A stretch of 64,000 nucleotides of DNA, taken from contig CALKVK010000012.1 in the NCBI GenBank assembly GCA_937996235.1, forward strand, positions 62,001 through 126,000. Reading direction: 5' to 3'. Both the position numbers and the translations under genes were made by a program. A model generated the notes under the pieces. It ran no database searches, was not told where the DNA came from, and saw nothing but the letters and a program-made list of their open reading frames with translations. The stretch is from an uncultured bacterium (GTDB lineage: Bacteria > Planctomycetota > JAJSAM01 > JAJVHW01). Positions 51,972-61,430 of the stretch are shown here, piece after piece (the first letter of the stretch is position 1; each line of letters starts with the position of its first letter).

Positions 51972-52634
51972 ATGGCGACCATCCTCGTCGTCGAGGACGA
52001 CCCGCACATGGCGGAAGGACTCGCGTACAACCTCGCGCGCGCCGGGCACCGCGTGCTGCACGAGAAGGACGGCGCGAGCGGACTCGCGCAGGCGCAGTCG
52101 GCAGCGCCCGACCTCGTGCTCCTCGACGTGATGCTGCCGCGCCTCGACGGCTTCGAGGTGCTCGCGCGGCTGCGCGCGTCCGGCTCGCGCGTGCCCGTCA
52201 TCCTGCTGACCGCGCTCGGCGACGAACCCCAGCGCGTGCGCGGCTTCGACGAGGGCGCAGACGACTACGTCGTCAAGCCGTTCTCGCTCGCGGAGCTCCT
52301 CGCGCGCGTCCGGAGGCGGCTCGGCGACCGCGCGGCTCTAGCGCACGCCGTGGCGGGCGGCGTCGTCGACCTCGAGCGCCTGGAGTTCCGGCGCGACGGG
52401 AGCGCGATCGCACTCACCCCCACCGAGTGCACGCTCCTGCGCGAGCTCCTCGCCCACGGCGACGCGCCCGTCGCACGCGACCACCTGCTGCGCGCCGTCT
52501 GGGGCGCCGACGGCACCGCCACGCGCACGCTCGACACCCACGTCGCGCGCCTGCGACGCAAGCTCGAGGCGGATCCCGCGGCGCCGCGGCATCTGCTCAC
52601 GGTCCACGGCGTCGGCTACCGCCTCGTGCGCTGA
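51972..52634 (+). CDS. OmpR/PhoB-family response regulator
   Basis: 220 aa. Receiver: acidic pair VVEDD, phospho-acceptor Asp in LLDVMLPRLDG, Thr in LLTALGDE and Lys in YVVKPF. The C-terminal winged helix carries LTPTECTLLRELLAHG and TRTLDTHVARLRRKLE. It is the partner of the kinase six bases upstream and a transcription factor; the likely regulated gene is the secreted lipoprotein that starts 104 bp downstream, though no binding site is evident. Confidence 0.96.
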   Translation: MATILVVEDDPHMAEGLAYNLARAGHRVLHEKDGASGLAQAQSAAPDLVLLDVMLPRLDGFEVLARLRASGSRVPVILLTALGDEPQRVRGFDEGADDYVVKPFSLAELLARVRRRLGDRAALAHAVAGGVVDLERLEFRRDGSAIALTPTECTLLRELLAHGDAPVARDHLLRAVWGADGTATRTLDTHVARLRRKLEADPAAPRHLLTVHGVGYRLVR

Positions 52635-52738
52635 CGGCGCACGCCAGGACGCGTCGTACCGCCACGACTCCGTCGCATCTTCGTCACACCGTCACACGCC
52701 GCCGCGGCCTACCGTGATCGCACGCGAGGAGGGCGGCG

Positions 52739-55700
52739 ATGCGAGGCATGCGGACGCGACGTGGAGTGTGTGCGGCGGCGCTGATCGCGGGAGTGCTCGC
52801 CGCGTGCGGCGGCGAGACGTCGAGGCCCGCGACCGGCACGGGCACGCCCGCGACGGCGCCGCCGCGCGACGCGTCCGCCGACCTCGAGCAGCGCTACGCG
52901 CAGGCGTGGCAGCTCGCCGAGATGGACGGGCGCCCCGCCGACGCGACGCGGCTCTTCCGTGAGATCGCGGACCATCCGGACGCGCCCGACGCGCTGCGCG
53001 CGCGCAGCCTGCTCGGTCTCGCGCGCGCGGCACGCGCCGCCGGCGACCGCGACGCCGCCGACGTCGCGCTGCGCACGATCGAGGAGTCGTACGCGGCGCT
53101 GCCCGGCGTGCGCGACGCGGCGCGCGAGGAGCGTGCGCGCCTGACCGGCTCGGTCGCGGTCTGGTCGCGCGTCGACGCGACGTGCTTCGCGGGACAGTCC
53201 GTCGATCTCGACTCCGGGTCCCTCGTCACCGGACGCGCGCTCGACGACGGCGGCGCGGCGGAGCTGACGCTGCGCGACGGTGCGCCGCTCTTCCTCGTCG
53301 CGAAGTCGGCCGACGACGGCTTCACGCAGTCGCTCGGCGTGGACGACCCGCGGCCGTGGTGGCGTGTTCGGACCGACCGAGGAGCCGACGCGTGGGTGTG
53401 CGTGACCCCCGTCGGCGGCTCCGCACGCGTCGAAGCCCTGGTGCGCCGCGGCGGGGCGAACGGGCCGGTCCTGCCCGTGCCGCGCGCGACGTGCGTCGGC
53501 GACGCGGGCGCCATCGACGTCGTTTTCCGCGCCATCCCGTCGGCGCGGTCGTATCGCGTGGAGCGACGCACGGCGCCGGGCGCCCCGTACGTGCGCGTCG
53601 GCGAGACCGCTACGCCGCGCTACCACGACACGGACGTCCGCGACGGCGTGCGCTACGGCTACCGCGTCGTGGCCGTCGCCGCGAGCGGCGACGAGTCCCC
53701 ACCGGCGACGGTGCAGGGCACGACCGCCGGCCGCGGTGTCTTCGCGGGATCGTGCGTGCTCGGCAACGAGGCCGGGCGGCGCAGCGTCGACCTGCTGACC
53801 GGCGACTACGCGGCCGACGGGGACATCACGCTGACGGGCACGTACGGAGGGCAGTCCTCCGCGAGCTTCGTCGACGGGGCCGGCCGCCCGGTCCCGGCGC
53901 CCCACGGCGACGCGCGCAGGAACGGCATGAACGCAGACTGGACTCCGGGCGATGGCGTGCAAATCGCCGTCGGCGCGACGTTCGAGGTCGCGCTGCAGGG
54001 CGGCGGGGCGGCGCGCGTGCGACTCGACATGCCCGACGACGCGTGGCACGTGACGCTCCACTACGAGGTCGACCCCGACGCTCCGCCCTTCGCACGAGCG
54101 CCCGAGATCGCGTTCGACGAGCGCGCGGACGGGACCGAGCTGCGCGTCACGACGGCCGCGGGTCAGACGGTGCGCGAGATCCGCGCGCACGACCCGTTCG
54201 ACGCCCACGCCGACCGCACGCTCCACGTCACGGACGGTGTCGTCTTCGACCCGCTGTGCACGCCGGGCACGTCGTGGGACTACGAGGCGGTCGCGGTCGA
54301 CGGAGACGGACGGCGCTCGCCGCGCGGCCGCGCGAGCTGCAACCGACTGCCGGACGAGGTGCGCCGCGGCACGTTCGAGATCTGCTACCGCGAGGGCTGG
54401 TCCATCGACCGGGACGCGCCCGCGGCCGCCGGCGAGGCCGACATCGTGTGCGTCAACTGCGCCGGCGGGATCTCGTCGATGACGTTCCGCGCGCCGCGCG
54501 GCATCGTCACGCTGGAGTCGGTCGTCGGCCGCGACGCGAGCGCTCCGTCCGCCACGCGCCTCGCCCCCGCCGTCCTCGGACTCGTCGCGGCGGACGACGC
54601 ACGCATGACTCCGTGGAAGGACGATGCGCACACCAACGCCCGCGAGCCCGCGTCGAACGTGCTCGTGCTGCGGACTCTGCGCGGCGGCTACGCGCGGCTC
54701 GCGCTCGTCGAGCGTCGGAAGTCGGGCAACTGGACCCGCAGTCCCGCCGTGTTCGAGTACGCCTACAACCCTCGCGTGCCGCGCTTCGAGGAGGCCGACG
54801 AGCGCGCGCAGGTCGTGCGCGGCGTCGTGCTCGCGCCGGCCGCCGTGCCGGCGTCGCTCGCGCGGGACGCGGCGCGACGTGGCTCGCACGTCGTCGGTCC
54901 CGAGTCCGCCGACGGCGCCCTGCGCGGCACCGCGGGCGGCAGCATGCCGGCCGACGACGCGTGCCAGGAGGTGCTGCTCGCCCGCGCGCGCTACGGCGAC
55001 GTGGAGAAGAGCACGTACCACTTCGGCCTCGCGGCGCGCGACGACCCGGGGCTCGCGCTCCGCGGCGATACGTTCGACGTGACCTACCTCGGCGACGCGC
55101 TGGACGTGAACGTCGGCACGGGCGTGCTGTCACTTGTCTCCGACGTCGGTGCGTTCACGTGGCAGGAGGTCGCGGAGCAGCAGCCGCAGAGCGGATTCGG
55201 CAACATGCCCGCTGTCGCGAGCCACGGTCACGTCTATGCGCTCCACGCCCCGCACTCGCGCGCGTTCGCCGAGGTGCTGCTGCGCGTGACCGCGCTCGAT
55301 CCCGGCGTGCGCTGCGCGTTCGAGTGGATCGCGTGGGACGCGAACGGCGTCGTCCACACGTCGCAAGGACTCGTGCTCGACGAGGCCACGCGCGCGGGAC
55401 TCGCACGGCTGGTCGCGTCGCACGCCGAGATCCTGCCCGGTGCGCGCGCCCAGCCGAAGTCGTCGCGCTCCGCTGCGTCCACGGGCGCGCAGATCCGGGA
55501 GACGTCCGTCTCGCTGAACGCGAACGACGCTCCGCTCGCGGACGTCTTGCGCGAGATCTGCGCCCAGGCGGGCGTCCCACTTCGGTTCGCGGACGGCGCC
55601 GCGGAGGAGCTCGAGGGCAGGCGCACCTCGTGCAGCGTGGCCGGCGCGGACGCGGGCACGCTGCTCGACATGCTCGCGGGCGCGCATGGCGTGACGTGGG

Positions 55701-55741
55701 CCGTCGGCGAAGATGGCGCCGTCGTCGTCTCGAAGAAGTGA
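52739..55741 (+). CDS. Large lipoprotein with FN3-like and C-terminal STN-like domains
   Basis: 1000 aa. Lipoprotein signal (residues 1-23: CAAALIAGVLAAC), a helical TPR-like start (about 45-125: RYAQAWQLAEMDGRPADATR), fibronectin-III-like segments (IPSARSYRVERRTAPGAPYV; GVRYGYRVVAVAASGDESPP), beta-rich regions with GTYGG, and at the end (about 920-1000) a domain with the STN/secretin short N-terminal pattern: VSLNANDAPLADVLREICAQ, then AGVPLRFADGA, GTLLDMLAGAHGVTWAV. STN domains interact with TonB- or secretin-type partners. Likely surface or periplasmic. GAGGAGGG supports ATG 52739. Follows the two-component pair. Confidence 0.72.
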   Translation: MRGMRTRRGVCAAALIAGVLAACGGETSRPATGTGTPATAPPRDASADLEQRYAQAWQLAEMDGRPADATRLFREIADHPDAPDALRARSLLGLARAARAAGDRDAADVALRTIEESYAALPGVRDAAREERARLTGSVAVWSRVDATCFAGQSVDLDSGSLVTGRALDDGGAAELTLRDGAPLFLVAKSADDGFTQSLGVDDPRPWWRVRTDRGADAWVCVTPVGGSARVEALVRRGGANGPVLPVPRATCVGDAGAIDVVFRAIPSARSYRVERRTAPGAPYVRVGETATPRYHDTDVRDGVRYGYRVVAVAASGDESPPATVQGTTAGRGVFAGSCVLGNEAGRRSVDLLTGDYAADGDITLTGTYGGQSSASFVDGAGRPVPAPHGDARRNGMNADWTPGDGVQIAVGATFEVALQGGGAARVRLDMPDDAWHVTLHYEVDPDAPPFARAPEIAFDERADGTELRVTTAAGQTVREIRAHDPFDAHADRTLHVTDGVVFDPLCTPGTSWDYEAVAVDGDGRRSPRGRASCNRLPDEVRRGTFEICYREGWSIDRDAPAAAGEADIVCVNCAGGISSMTFRAPRGIVTLESVVGRDASAPSATRLAPAVLGLVAADDARMTPWKDDAHTNAREPASNVLVLRTLRGGYARLALVERRKSGNWTRSPAVFEYAYNPRVPRFEEADERAQVVRGVVLAPAAVPASLARDAARRGSHVVGPESADGALRGTAGGSMPADDACQEVLLARARYGDVEKSTYHFGLAARDDPGLALRGDTFDVTYLGDALDVNVGTGVLSLVSDVGAFTWQEVAEQQPQSGFGNMPAVASHGHVYALHAPHSRAFAEVLLRVTALDPGVRCAFEWIAWDANGVVHTSQGLVLDEATRAGLARLVASHAEILPGARAQPKSSRSAASTGAQIRETSVSLNANDAPLADVLREICAQAGVPLRFADGAAEELEGRRTSCSVAGADAGTLLDMLAGAHGVTWAVGEDGAVVVSKK

Positions 55742-55767
55742 GGGACACGGACCGGAAGGGGGAACGC

Positions 55768-57021
55768 ATGGGCGCGCTTCGCGTGTGGATCGGAACCCTG
55801 GCGCTCGTGGTCGTCGCCGCGGCCACGACGCCGGTCGCGGCCAAGGACACCAAGGGGACGGCGGACGCGATCACGAAACGGCTCGACGACGCGCGCGTGC
55901 TGCTGCGGCAGAGTGACCTCCCGGGCGCCGCGACGGCCGTCGGCGACGCCGCCGCGCTCGCCCATCGCGCCTCCGACCTGCAGGCCGAGGCGGACGTCGG
56001 CGAGACGCTGGAGCAACTGCTGAACAGCGCGAACAGCGCGCCGAAGGCCGGCGGCGGCACGACCTCCGACGCGCAGGGCGACGACCTCGTCTCGCTGCTC
56101 GCGATCGTGATGTCGCGGCTCGACGCGGACCGCGCGAGCGCCTACGTCTCGGCCCCGCTCCTCGCCTCGGCGATCCTGTGCGAGGCCACGGAGACGGGAT
56201 CGTCCGCGCACGTGGACGATGCCGCGAAGGTGCTGCAGCGCTGGGCGCGCAGCGGCAAGGGCGGCGCGGCCTCGAAGGCGCTGACGTCGTACGCCGCAGG
56301 GCTCGCGTCCGCCGCAGCAGGCGCCGCACCGGCGGCGGTGGCGGATCTCTCCGAGGCGTTCGAGGCCTGCCGCCGCAACGGCTGGGACCGGCTCGCGGGA
56401 CACGTCGGCATCGAGCTCGCGCTCGCGCAGCACGCGGCGGGCGACGACGCCGCCGCGACGAAGCAGATGGCCGCGCTCGCGACGCTGATCGGCAGTGCGC
56501 AGGTGGACGACGCGCAGACGCTCCGGCGCATCGTGACGCGCCGCGGCGCCGATCTTCCCGAGTCGGTGCGTGCCCCGTGGGAGGCGGCGCAGAAGTCGCG
56601 CGGCGGCTCGAGCGCAGGCGGGGCAGGTGGTGCAGGTGGTGCAGGTGGTGCGGGCGCTGCGGGCGGCAACGAGCCGCAGGTGTCGCCGGTCGGGAAGGCG
56701 CTCGGCAAGCTCGGACGCAGCAAGGCGTTCGTCACGGTGCGCCGGACGCCGAAGGGGCTCGAGTTCGCAGGCACGTGGGACGGCGCCGAGAAGCACCTGA
56801 TCGAGCCGGAGCCGGGCTACCGGCACGCGAACGACGGCGGCGTGACGATCGCGACCTACGGCCATTCCGTGGCGCTGGTGATGGTCGACCTCGTCGGCCT
56901 CGACGGCCAGCCGGGCGACTCCTCGGGAGTCGCGCGCGGCGCCCCGCTCTACCTCCTCGCCGAGGGCGAGGTCTGGTCGGTGTCGAAGGAAGGTGTGGTG
57001 ACGATCACGCGCGGCCGGTGA
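55768..57021 (+). CDS. Secreted helical protein with Gly-rich linker, unknown
   Basis: 417 aa. Signal peptide (residues 1-25: TLALVVVAAATTPVAA), a helical region (about 30-280), a Gly-Ala linker encoded by tandem 9-bp units (about 283-300), and a small C-terminal beta domain (about 310-417: AFVTVRRTPKGLEFAGTWDG; ATYGHSVALVMVDLVG). No family assigned. It is 26 bp after the FN3/STN lipoprotein and probably cotranscribed. Its 3' end faces the repeat region. Confidence 0.68.
   Translation: MGALRVWIGTLALVVVAAATTPVAAKDTKGTADAITKRLDDARVLLRQSDLPGAATAVGDAAALAHRASDLQAEADVGETLEQLLNSANSAPKAGGGTTSDAQGDDLVSLLAIVMSRLDADRASAYVSAPLLASAILCEATETGSSAHVDDAAKVLQRWARSGKGGAASKALTSYAAGLASAAAGAAPAAVADLSEAFEACRRNGWDRLAGHVGIELALAQHAAGDDAAATKQMAALATLIGSAQVDDAQTLRRIVTRRGADLPESVRAPWEAAQKSRGGSSAGGAGGAGGAGGAGAAGGNEPQVSPVGKALGKLGRSKAFVTVRRTPKGLEFAGTWDGAEKHLIEPEPGYRHANDGGVTIATYGHSVALVMVDLVGLDGQPGDSSGVARGAPLYLLAEGEVWSVSKEGVVTITRGR
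56614..56649 (+). repeat. 9-bp tandem repeat encoding a Gly-Gly-Ala linker
   Basis: Four units, GCAGGCGGG then three times GCAGGTGGT (56623-56631, 56632-56640, 56641-56649), encode a flexible Ala-Gly-Gly run in the middle of the secreted protein. Identical units make slippage, and so length variation between strains, likely. Confidence 0.85.
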
Positions 57022-57041
57022 GGCGCGCGCACCCGTCCCCT

Positions 57042-57197
57042 CCGCCGGCGCGCGCGTGCTCCGCACGCGCCAGTGCCGGCGGAGTGGTGCTCGCGGGCAG
57101 TGCGACCGAGGGGGATGACGTCACCGATGCAAGGGCCGCACGCCCGCGTGCACCCCACTGGAAACGGAGGCACGACGCGTGCTCCGCACGCGGCGTG
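57042..57197. repeat. Dispersed hairpin repeat, copy A
   Basis: A unit of two hairpins around a core. Left hairpin 57042-57082 (CCGCCGGCGC... loop TCC ...GCCGGCGG), core 57083-57160 beginning AGTGGTGCTCGCGGGCAGTG and ending GTGCACCCCACT, right hairpin 57171-57197 (CACGACGCGTGC, TCC, GCACGCGGCGTG). The core recurs in copy B and copy C with about 85-90 % identity at the ends and a variable middle. It lies in the non-coding DNA between the convergent genes ending at 57021 and 57319, which holds nothing else. Confidence 0.75.
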
Positions 57198-57320
57198 ACT
57201 CCCGTGCTCGCGGACAGTGCGGCCGAGGGGGCCGACAGTTCGACGTACGCCCTCGCACGTCCGCGTGCACCCCACTAGAACGAGCGGCGCGTCGCGTGCT
57301 TTGCACGCGGCGTGCCGCTC
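57198..57320. repeat. Dispersed hairpin repeat, copy B
   Basis: Shares the right hairpin of copy A as its left flank. Core 57204-57275 (TGCTCGCGGACAGTGCGGCC to GTGCACCCCACT) and a terminal hairpin 57282-57320 (GAGCGGCGCG, loop TTT, ...GCCGCTC). The last hairpin covers the stop of the gene ending at 57319 and may serve as a bidirectional terminator for both convergent operons. Confidence 0.72.
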
Positions 57321-59001
57321 ATTCGAAGGACCAGGAATCCGCCTCCGCGGCGTCGCCGGCGCTGCGGACGTCGATCCGCCCCCCACCCGTCAGCACCAGG
57401 CTGCCCTGGCGCTCGCGGCGTTCGGCCGCGTCGATGTGGTCGGGTTCCGAGTCCACGCGCTTGCCTTCCAGCTCGCGGACGACGGCGATCGGCGTGGGTT
57501 CCGTCTCCGCCGTGGACCGCACCGTGCGCCACGTCGCGACGGGCACGATCGACGCCGCGCCTCCCGTGAACTGCACGGCGCACGACGCGCCCGTGACGAG
57601 GTCGAGCACGATCGGATCCGTCAGCGACGCCCCCGTCGCGATCTCCACGTCCACGTCGGTGACGACGCGTGTCGTGCGGCCCGCGCTCGCGAAGAACGCG
57701 CCGTGCTCGACGAGCGGCACATCCACGAGAAACGCGGACGCGCGCGCCGCGAGCGTGGCGGCGTTCGCGGCCGGAAGTGAGGCGTCGAGCGGATCCCAGC
57801 CCGGGAGTGACGCCAGCTCGGACGCCTCGAGCGGAACGACGCGACGGACGAGCCGGTGCTCGCGCGGCTCGCCGAACACGCGCGCGGCGTCGGTGACGAG
57901 CGCCAGCGTCTCGCACAGCTCGATGCCGCCCTCGCTCGTCTCGATCGACTTCGCGAGCGCCCGCGCCGCCGCGAACGGGTCGCACTCCTCGCCTTCGGCG
58001 TCGTCGATGACGACGTCGTGGAGTCCGAGACGGCGCGTCGGCTCCGCGAGCGAACCGCCGCAGAGCACGACCGTGTCGACGAGCCGCGCGCCGAGTCCGT
58101 CGGTCGCAGGCAGCGCGAGCACGTCCACCAGCACCGCGACGACGCCGCTCTCCCACGGGTGCCGCAGCACGACCACCGACGTCGTGCCACGCGTCGCGAG
58201 GAACGTGCTCGCAACCGAGCCGAACGTGGTGTCGGGGATCTCGAGCGCGCCGGCGCCGGTCCGGACCGCGCGCACGCCGTCGAGCCGCGTGAGCTGGCAG
58301 GCGAGCGCCACGACCGTGCGCGTGCCGTCGAGCGGCCGCTGCAGCACGCGCAGGCGCGTGCCCGTCGCGATGCGCCCGGTCACGGGATCACCGATCGACG
58401 CGTACTCCGCCACCTCGACGTCGAGGTCCGCCACGAACTCGCGCAGCGCGACGTCGTCGAGCGCCACCGGCTCGCCGCGCTGCGCGACGATGCGCTCCGT
58501 CAGGAGCACCCGCGCGCGCCCGGCGCCGACGGCCGCGCGGACGGCCGACGCGTCGCGGGCGTGCGCTGCATCGGCGGCGTCCGGCAGGTGCACGAGGGCG
58601 ATGCGCAGAGTCGCCGTGCCCTCGACGGCGTCGCGCAGCGCTGCGATGCGGCGGCGCGCGAGCTCGACGACCTCGGGGCCGCCGGTGACCTCGCACTCCT
58701 CGTAGCCGGCGTCGAGCGAGCCGCCCGCGACGGCGATGTCGGCCTCGAGCAGCCGCTCGAGCGCGGGACCGAGGGCGACGACGCTCGCGCTCGCGAAGTA
58801 CTCGTCGTCGTCCTCGAACGCCGCGCGCGCGTCGGTCGGACCGAACGCGCGGATGTGCTCCGTGGCGAACACGTGCGCGGTCGCGTCGAGCGTCACGCGC
58901 TCGTCGTCTGCGCGCGACGTCGTGGGCAGCGCCGCGCACACGAGCGCGCCGACGGCACACGTCGCGCGAAGCCGCCTGCCGAACTCCTTCGAAGCCGTCA
59001 T
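57319..59001 (-). CDS. Secreted protein of unknown family, third gene of the 57-63 kb operon
   Basis: 560 aa. Signal peptide (residues 1-30: LRATCAVGALVCAALPTTSRA), then a largely alpha/beta sequence rich in Val, Ala and Arg (TLRIALVHLPDAADAAHARD; TTSVVVLRHPWESGVVAVLV). Cysteines are few and paired, consistent with an extracytoplasmic location. No motif recognised. ATG 58999-59001 overlaps the stop of the 810-aa gene (ATGA), so it is translated as part of the operon. It probably belongs to the same complex as its two neighbours. Confidence 0.68.
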   Translation of the reverse strand: MTASKEFGRRLRATCAVGALVCAALPTTSRADDERVTLDATAHVFATEHIRAFGPTDARAAFEDDDEYFASASVVALGPALERLLEADIAVAGGSLDAGYEECEVTGGPEVVELARRRIAALRDAVEGTATLRIALVHLPDAADAAHARDASAVRAAVGAGRARVLLTERIVAQRGEPVALDDVALREFVADLDVEVAEYASIGDPVTGRIATGTRLRVLQRPLDGTRTVVALACQLTRLDGVRAVRTGAGALEIPDTTFGSVASTFLATRGTTSVVVLRHPWESGVVAVLVDVLALPATDGLGARLVDTVVLCGGSLAEPTRRLGLHDVVIDDAEGEECDPFAAARALAKSIETSEGGIELCETLALVTDAARVFGEPREHRLVRRVVPLEASELASLPGWDPLDASLPAANAATLAARASAFLVDVPLVEHGAFFASAGRTTRVVTDVDVEIATGASLTDPIVLDLVTGASCAVQFTGGAASIVPVATWRTVRSTAETEPTPIAVVRELEGKRVDSEPDHIDAAERRERQGSLVLTGGGRIDVRSAGDAAEADSWSFE

Positions 59002-61430
59002 CGCGCCTCCTCGATCCGTGGCATCCCTACCCGTACCCCTGCTGCCGAGCCCGCGAGCGCGCGCAGCTCCACCGCGATCCCGGGCGGGACCACGAGCGCG
59101 AACGCGTGCGCCGACGTGACCGGCAGCAGCAGCCGCACGTCGCGGTCGGGTCGCGCCGGCGCCTGGAACTTCGTGACGTCGAACGCGCGCGGCGCGGCAG
59201 CCGCGACGAACGTGACGTCGCCGCGCAGCACGTCGCCGTCGCTCGCGAGGCCGGCCGTGACGCCGCTCCACGCGTCGAGCATCACGACGTACGCCTCGCC
59301 CGACTCGTGGTTCGACGTGTACGTGGCGACCTGCGACGGCAGCGCGACGTGGTCGCCCGCGCGCAGCTCGAGTTCGACGGCGCCCGCGAAGCGCAGGCCC
59401 GCGGCGCGCGCGCCGTCGTCCGCCGAGAGCGTGCGGAGGGGCGGCAGCTCGACCGCCGACTCGGCGCCGGCCGTCAGCTCGAGGCCCGCGCCCCACGCGA
59501 TGCGCCGCAGCGCGCCGAGCGGCAGCGTCGTGCGCACCGCGAGCTGCGGCCGGCGCACGATCGCGCACACGCCGTCGCCGGTGTCGAACGCGGGATCGAG
59601 CACCTGCGGCGCGCCGAGCACGAGGCCCGCCACGTCGAGCTCCGTCCCGCGCGGCCCGGGACTCGCGGCGACGTCGAGCCCCGCCGGCACGTCGCGCACC
59701 TGCGGCCAGCGGTAGGTCACGCCGCAGCTCCCGTCCCACTCGAGCTCCGTCGCGTGCTGCTCCGTGACGATGCGACGCACACGCGCCGCGCGGCCCGGCG
59801 TCGCGCAGACGCGCTCGCCGCCGAGCAGCAGCGCGACGGGCGCGGGCGTCGCGGTCGCGCGCTCGCGTGCGACGCGGACGCGCAGCCCGCCGGCGAGCTC
59901 GCACGCGCCGTCGGGCACGGCGCTGCGCACGCGCAGATCGCGCAGCGTGCGCGACGGGACGACGAGATCCTCCCACGCGGTCGTCGCGTGACCCGGCAGC
60001 GAGCGGCGCGCGCGCAGCGTGCGCGGCGCGCCGCGCGTCTCGACATCGCTGCGTACGTCGATCTCCGCGGCCTGCCCGGGGGCGCTCGCGAGCACGAACC
60101 GCATGCCGCGCGGCGTCGGTCGCACCCACTGGTGGACACCGATGCTGTCGTCGCAGCCGGTCTCCACGTTCAGCTCGCCCGGCACGGCGTCGGTGCGCAG
60201 CGTGCCGACGAATCCGGAGACCGCGAAGCCGTCGAGTCCCGGCAGCACGAGCCGCGCGCCCGCCGCGTCGGAGACGTCGCACACGACGCCCGCGCGGCCG
60301 GCCGCGAGCACCGCGTCCGCAGCCGCGTGCGCGGCGCCGCGGTCGCGCGTCCGCACGAAGGCGACGCCGCGCGGCGCGTGCACGATCTCCGCGACGTCGA
60401 TGCCCGCGTCGCCGAGCACCTGCGCGACCCAGCCCGCGGGCGGCGCGTGGAACGGCGCGGTCCACGGCGCGAGGGCGTCGGCGGGACCCGTCGTGCGCTC
60501 GTCGTCGTCGCCGCCGTCCGCGAGCGGCAGGGGATCCGGCGCGAGGGCCTCGAGGGCCGCCGTCGGAACCGCGACCCAGCCGTCGCCGAGATCGAGCGGC
60601 AGACGCGGTTCGCCGCGCGCGACGACGCGCAGCAGCACGAGCAGCGTGCGTCCGTCGGCGCTCCCGCGCTGCGCGTCACGTGCGCTGCGGAAGCGCAGGC
60701 AGGCCGTCGCGCCGGGTGCGAGCAGCAGTGCGCCGCGCGCCGCGCACGCGTCGCCGGCGGCCTCGTCGCGGGCGACGTCGCGCAGCGGCATGGCGGGCGC
60801 GATGCGAGGCACGCCGACCCACGCGAGGTCGTACGCGAGCACGTGCGCGCCGTCGTCGTGCGGTGCGACGCGCGCCTGGAGGCGCAGCCCGTCGCAGAGG
60901 TGCGCACCGTGCGTGACCGTCGTCGCGACGTGGATCGCGCACTCGACGTCCGAGTACACGGCGGCGTTGCGCGCGCCGAGGTCGCGGAGGCGCAGCACGT
61001 CGTCGACGGCGCCGCACGCGGTCGCGTCCGCCACGCCGACCGCGCCCCCCGCGGCGAGCGCGGCACGGAGCGCCGCCGCGTCCTCCGTCGTCAGCACCGT
61101 CCGCGACGACGCGAGGAAGCCGGCGAGCTCCGCCGTCCCGGGCGCGACCGAGACGACGCGCGCGCGCAGCTCGACGCACGGCGCGGAGAGGCGCTCGACG
61201 ACATCGAGTGCGGCGCGCGGGAGTCCGTCGCGGTCCGTGTCGAACGAGCCCTCGGTCGCGAGCGACGGCGGGTCCGCCGCGGCGCGCTCCTCCACCCCGT
61301 CGGGCCAGAACAGCGCGGCAGCGCTCGCGGCGGGATCGTACGCGTCGCCCGCCGCCGCGACGCGCGCACACGCGACGAGGGCGAGCAGCGCGGTCGCCGC
61401 GACACGTGTACTGCGCAGCACACGCCTCAT
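58998..61430 (-). CDS. Large secreted protein of unknown family, second gene of the operon
   Basis: 810 aa. Signal peptide (residues 1-27: AATALLALVACARVAAA). The body is beta-rich with alternating hydrophobic strands and paired cysteines (ATACGAVDD; SDVECAIHVATTVTHGAHLC, seen as DVECAIHV and HGAHLC). I see no catalytic motif, and the composition resembles the 560- and 519-aa neighbours. ATG 61430 overlaps the stop of the first gene (ATGA). Likely exported and acting with them. Confidence 0.66.
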   Translation of the reverse strand: MRRVLRSTRVAATALLALVACARVAAAGDAYDPAASAAALFWPDGVEERAAADPPSLATEGSFDTDRDGLPRAALDVVERLSAPCVELRARVVSVAPGTAELAGFLASSRTVLTTEDAAALRAALAAGGAVGVADATACGAVDDVLRLRDLGARNAAVYSDVECAIHVATTVTHGAHLCDGLRLQARVAPHDDGAHVLAYDLAWVGVPRIAPAMPLRDVARDEAAGDACAARGALLLAPGATACLRFRSARDAQRGSADGRTLLVLLRVVARGEPRLPLDLGDGWVAVPTAALEALAPDPLPLADGGDDDERTTGPADALAPWTAPFHAPPAGWVAQVLGDAGIDVAEIVHAPRGVAFVRTRDRGAAHAAADAVLAAGRAGVVCDVSDAAGARLVLPGLDGFAVSGFVGTLRTDAVPGELNVETGCDDSIGVHQWVRPTPRGMRFVLASAPGQAAEIDVRSDVETRGAPRTLRARRSLPGHATTAWEDLVVPSRTLRDLRVRSAVPDGACELAGGLRVRVARERATATPAPVALLLGGERVCATPGRAARVRRIVTEQHATELEWDGSCGVTYRWPQVRDVPAGLDVAASPGPRGTELDVAGLVLGAPQVLDPAFDTGDGVCAIVRRPQLAVRTTLPLGALRRIAWGAGLELTAGAESAVELPPLRTLSADDGARAAGLRFAGAVELELRAGDHVALPSQVATYTSNHESGEAYVVMLDAWSGVTAGLASDGDVLRGDVTFVAAAAPRAFDVTKFQAPARPDRDVRLLLPVTSAHAFALVVPPGIAVELRALAGSAAGVRVGMPRIEEAR

